64,000 nucleotides of DNA, from the NCBI GenBank assembly GCA_024227995.1, contig CP100465.1:930001-994000 (forward strand), in the 5' to 3' direction. The notes beneath the pieces were generated by a model that was not told where the DNA came from, searched no databases, and saw only the letters and a list, made by a program, of their open reading frames with translations. Source of the DNA: Halomicrococcus gelatinilyticus (GTDB taxonomy: Archaea; Halobacteriota; Halobacteria; Halobacteriales; Haladaptataceae). The translations under genes were made by a program, and so were the position numbers. Of the stretch, positions 61,037-64,000 are shown in pieces (positions within the stretch are counted from its first letter, which is position 1; the number at the start of each line of letters is the position of its first letter).

Positions 61037-63547
61037 ATGGACTACCACGAGGCGGCGAACTTCCTCTTCGACCTGCGGCGGTTCCGTCCGAGCCCGGGGA
61101 CGGACTCGACCGCCAGCCTCCTCGCCCACCTCGGTGACCCGCACGAGACCGTCGATTTCGTGCAGATCGCCGGTTCGAACGGCAAAGGGAGCACCGCCCG
61201 GATGACCGAGCAGGTGCTCCGGGAGGCTGGCCTGTCGGTCGGCCTGTTCACGTCTCCGCACCTGGACGACGTGCGCGAACGCGTCACCGTCGACGGACGG
61301 CAGATCCGCAAGCGAGCGCTGGTCGAGTTCGTCGAGGCGACACGCGACTACGTCGAGGAGCGGGCCGTCGTCGGCGAGTCGCCCACGTTCTTCGAGACGA
61401 TGACGGCGATGGCGCTGTGGTACTTCGGCCGCGAGGACGTCGACGTCGCGGTGCTGGAGGTCGGCATCGGCGGGAAGTACGACGCGACGAGCGTCGTCGA
61501 CCCGGTCGCGGCGGCGGTGACGAGCGTCACGCTGGAGCACACCGGCGTCCTCGGCGACACGATCGACGAGATCGCGCGGGACAAGGCCCACGTCGCGCCC
61601 GCCGACGCGCCGCTGGTGACCGGCGCGACCGGCGACGCGCTGGCGGCCGTCGAACGGCAGGCCGACGACGTGGTTCGCGTCGACGCCGACGCGGCATCGG
61701 AGCGAGACGCAGACGGGAGTGACGCGGCCGTCCAGGCGACCTACGAGGGACGGTCGAACCACACCGAAGCGGGAGTCTCGGTCTCCGGCGCGGACTGGTC
61801 GGTCGAGACGTCGATACCGCTGCTCGGCGAACACCAGGCCCGCAACGCCGGCATCGCGGCGGCGCTCGCCCGACAGGTGGCCGACGCGCGGGGTGAGGGC
61901 GTCGCGGTCGACGAGGCGACGCTCGCGCGCGGTCTCCGGAAGGGTTTCTGGCCGGGCCGGTTCGAGGTGATGGGGACCGACCCGCTGGTCGCGCTCGACG
62001 GCGCGCACAACCCCGGCGCGTGCGAGGCGGTCGCGGAGACGCTAGCGGAGTTCGACTACGACGACCTCCACCTCGTCTTCGGGGCGATGAACGACAAGGA
62101 CCTCGAGGGGATGACGACGGCGCTGCCGACGCCGGACCGCGTCGTCGCCTGCGAACCGAACCTCGACCGCGCCGAGGACGAGGCGGTCGTCGCGCGGGCG
62201 TTCGAGGCGGCCGGCGTCGAAGACGTGGAACGGGTGAGTTCGGTCGAGAGCGCGGTCGACGACGCCCTCGACGCGGCCGGCCCGGACGACTTCGTGCTCG
62301 TCGCGGGGTCGCTGTTCGCCGTCGCGGAGGCGCGCCAGCGGTGGACGCGCGCGGAGATTCCGAAGCGCGTCGCCGACCTCGACGACGCGCAGGAGACGCT
62401 GTCGGGCGCGAACGTCACCGCACCGGGGGTCTGGCGGATGCGCGGCAAGGCGGTCCATCGCGTGCTGAAGACGCGCGTCCAGCCGCGGCAGGCCCAGTAC
62501 CTCAAGGAGGAGATGCTGAGCCTCGGCGGCGAGTGCGCCCAGTCGGGGCTGAACGACCAGGACGAGGAGCGCATCGACGTGGTGCTGATGGGCACCCTGT
62601 CGCAGTTCAAGCGCCTCGCCGAGAAGCTGGAGGGACAGCCGTACGGCCTCTCGGTGTTCGCCGAGGAGTTGCGCGACTCGCTCGGCATCCAGCGGTCGCC
62701 CGACGCCCAGGGGTTCCCCTGGGAGGACCGGACGGCCGTCATGGGCATCCTGAACGTCACGCCCGACAGCTTCCACGACGGCGGCGAGTACGAACTCCGC
62801 GAGGACGCCATCGCCCGCGCGGAGGAGATGGTTGCCGCCGGCGCGGACGTCGTCGACGTGGGCGGCGAGAGCACGCGCCCCGGCGCGGACGAGATATCCG
62901 TCGAGGAGGAGATCTCGCGCGTCGTCCCAGTCATCGAGGCCATCGCTGACTGCGACGCCATGGTGTCGGTGGACACGCGGAAGGCCGAGGTCGCCCGCGC
63001 AGCCCTCGACGCCGGCGCGGACATCGTCAACGACGTCTCCGGCCTGGAGGACCCCGAGATGCGGTTCGTCGCCGCCGAGTACGACGCGCCGCTCGTGGTG
63101 ATGCACAGCATCGACGCGCCGGTCGTCCCCGAGCGCGACGTCGAGTACGACGACGTGGTCGAGGACGTCGTCGCGGAACTGGAGGAGCGGGTGCTGCTCG
63201 CCGAGAAGGCTGGCCTGGACCGCGAACGCATCATCGTCGACCCCGGACTCGGGTTCGGCAAGTCGGCCGCCGAGAGCTTCGAACTCCTCGGACGGACGGG
63301 CGAACTCCACGGTCTCGACTGTCCCGTGCTGGTCGGGCACTCCCACAAGTCGATGTTCGGCCTCGTCGGGCAGGAGGCGGGCGAGCGCGGCCCGGCGACG
63401 GTGGCCGCGACGGCCATCGCGGCCGAGCGCGGTGCCGACATCGTCCGCGTCCACGACGTGGAGGAGAACGTCGCCGCGGTGCGGGCGGTGGCGGCGTCGG
63501 CGGAACCCGAGTCGTTCATCGACGAGGACACCGGCGACGGCGACTGA
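61037..63547 (+). CDS. folCP: folylpolyglutamate/dihydrofolate synthase-dihydropteroate synthase fusion
   Basis: 836 aa from ATG 61037 with GGAGG ahead. The N-terminal FolC domain (about 1-430) has the P-loop IAGSNGKGSTARMTEQVL, GESPTFFETMTAMALWYF and VALDGAHNPGACEAV. A ~110-residue middle region (about 445-555; AQYLKEEMLSLGGECAQSGL) is not part of either known enzyme. The C-terminal DHPS (about 565-825) starts MGILNVTPDSFHDGGEY, with VVDVGGESTRPGADEI and IVDPGLGFGKSAAESFELLG. This fusion occurs in haloarchaea. The last codons are triplicated downstream with a stop in each unit. Confidence 0.92.
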   Translation: MDYHEAANFLFDLRRFRPSPGTDSTASLLAHLGDPHETVDFVQIAGSNGKGSTARMTEQVLREAGLSVGLFTSPHLDDVRERVTVDGRQIRKRALVEFVEATRDYVEERAVVGESPTFFETMTAMALWYFGREDVDVAVLEVGIGGKYDATSVVDPVAAAVTSVTLEHTGVLGDTIDEIARDKAHVAPADAPLVTGATGDALAAVERQADDVVRVDADAASERDADGSDAAVQATYEGRSNHTEAGVSVSGADWSVETSIPLLGEHQARNAGIAAALARQVADARGEGVAVDEATLARGLRKGFWPGRFEVMGTDPLVALDGAHNPGACEAVAETLAEFDYDDLHLVFGAMNDKDLEGMTTALPTPDRVVACEPNLDRAEDEAVVARAFEAAGVEDVERVSSVESAVDDALDAAGPDDFVLVAGSLFAVAEARQRWTRAEIPKRVADLDDAQETLSGANVTAPGVWRMRGKAVHRVLKTRVQPRQAQYLKEEMLSLGGECAQSGLNDQDEERIDVVLMGTLSQFKRLAEKLEGQPYGLSVFAEELRDSLGIQRSPDAQGFPWEDRTAVMGILNVTPDSFHDGGEYELREDAIARAEEMVAAGADVVDVGGESTRPGADEISVEEEISRVVPVIEAIADCDAMVSVDTRKAEVARAALDAGADIVNDVSGLEDPEMRFVAAEYDAPLVVMHSIDAPVVPERDVEYDDVVEDVVAELEERVLLAEKAGLDRERIIVDPGLGFGKSAAESFELLGRTGELHGLDCPVLVGHSHKSMFGLVGQEAGERGPATVAATAIAAERGADIVRVHDVEENVAAVRAVAASAEPESFIDEDTGDGD

Positions 63548-63654
63548 GGCGTCGGCGGAACCCGAGTCGTTCATCGACGAGGACACCGGCGACGGCGACT
63601 GAGGCGTCGGCGGAACCCGAGTCGTTCATCGACGAGGACACCGGCGACGGCGAC
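63494..63654. repeat. 55-bp tandem triplication covering the folCP 3' end
   Basis: A 55-bp unit starting GCGTCGGCGGAACCCGAGTC begins at 63494, 63549 and 63604. The first two copies end in GACTGAG and the third lacks the last four bases, continuing GGTTAA. The first copy lies inside the folCP gene and includes its TGA; because 55 is not a multiple of three, copies two and three are untranslated. The sequences appear identical over the shared length. Confidence 0.93.
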
Positions 63655-63736
63655 GGTTAACGTGGACGCCCCGGTAGTGAATCGCTTGGCGACGTGAGAG
63701 TCGAGTTCGCAACGGGGAGAGGGTGCGTATCTCACG

Positions 63737-63753
63737 CTCCGTGTCTCACGGAG
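63737..63753 (+). terminator. hairpin between folCP and the DUF2270 gene
   Basis: CTCCGTG-TCT-CACGGAG is a perfect 7-bp stem with a 3-nt loop; TCTCACG also occurs as a direct repeat (63730-63736, 63744-63750). A TTTTT run follows 25 bp later (63779-63783). It may be a terminator or RNA structure for folCP, or part of the promoter of the next gene. Confidence 0.4.
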
Positions 63754-63807
63754 TAGCCGTTCGAAATTCAGTGTCTCGTTTTTGTGGCAGGGAGGCGTAC
63801 CTACGAT

Positions 63808-64000
63808 ATGAGTGATTCAGGGAGCGACGAGTTCGATCCTACTGCGCCCGAGCAGCGCCAGATCGGCCGTGAGATGGTCGATGATAGTACAGGGCTCGGG
63901 TCGGTGATGGCCCATTGCTACCGCGGAGAGATGGGTCGCGTCACCACGTGGCGCCAGCGCCTCGACCAGACCACGACGTGGGCCGTGACGGTGATGGCGG
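63808..64000 (+). CDS. DUF2270 membrane protein (3' end outside window)
   Basis: ATG 63808 begins an acidic frame that remains open to the end of the window (64 codons). The sequence QIGREMVDDSTGLGSVMAHC and YRGEMGRVTTWRQRLDQTT precedes a hydrophobic helix starting at WAVTVMA, as in haloarchaeal DUF2270 proteins (from memory). DUF2270 proteins have predicted transmembrane helices and unknown function. Confidence 0.7.
   Translation, partial: MSDSGSDEFDPTAPEQRQIGREMVDDSTGLGSVMAHCYRGEMGRVTTWRQRLDQTTTWAVTVMA

Overview
This is GC-rich chromosomal DNA from a haloarchaeon (class Halobacteria). The proteins are very acidic (rich in Asp/Glu, poor in Lys). Many genes sit about 27 bp behind an archaeal TATA box, which suggests leaderless mRNAs. 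Several families are typical of halophilic archaea: HTH_10/Bat regulators, HalOD1, DUF7344, Tat lipoproteins, a FolC-FolP fusion, a PurN-PurH fusion and DUF2270. I could not run searches, so family names come from recognising motifs and DUF numbers are from memory. No tRNA, rRNA, CRISPR array, intact insertion sequence or replication origin was recognised.

Layout. 1-1036: end of a pilin-like secreted-protein cluster. 1234-4148: a Tat lipoprotein, small proteins and three regulators (HTH_10, DUF7344-type winged helix, HalOD1). 4384-9146: an acetoin/2-oxoacid dehydrogenase locus, with E1alpha-E1beta-AcoX on + and a convergent E2 carrying three tandem E3-binding domains; E3 is absent. 9383-12710: small membrane protein, HTH_10 regulator, cupin, decayed hydrolase, acyl-CoA dehydrogenase. 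12859-15263: accessory patch with two toxin-antitoxin pairs (winged-helix + PemK/MazF, AbrB + VapC), a tiny membrane protein and a gene remnant. 15341-26848: NifU-like protein, HtrA-type secreted protease, membrane proteins, LURP-one protein, FAD amine oxidase, MFS transporter, MgtC/DUF4010 protein, formyltransferase-like protein and two methyltransferases.

27003-31865 encodes an aa3-type haem-copper oxidase with coxB, coxA and coxC in three transcription units. 32047-36700 holds a ThDP enzyme, a 3-hydroxyacyl-CoA dehydrogenase and an amino-acid permease. 36896-47611 is the most coherent block: a membrane PAS/GAF/Bat-type sensor regulator is divergent from an operon for a complex iron-sulfur molybdoenzyme. 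That operon encodes a four-cluster Fe-S subunit, an NrfD-like membrane anchor, a Tat-exported molybdopterin catalytic subunit and a TorD-like chaperone. These are followed by an Mrp Fe-S carrier, a minimal sulfite-oxidase-fold protein and MobA. It looks like a self-contained anaerobic-respiration module with its own sensor and cofactor-supply genes; its electron acceptor cannot be read from the sequence.

47642-54000 carries a winged-helix/DUF7521 pair, a SHOCT protein, an aminoglycoside-phosphotransferase-fold kinase, PurN-PurH, a Dph6-like ATP pyrophosphatase and a nucleotidyltransferase. 54246-58051 has a COG1361-type surface protein and an ABC exporter with its winged-helix regulator. 58423-63654 has a 19-bp tandem repeat, a MinD-like ATPase with an unknown partner, a membrane protein and FolC-FolP, whose 3' end is triplicated as a 55-bp tandem repeat that contains the stop codon. 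The window ends inside a DUF2270 gene.
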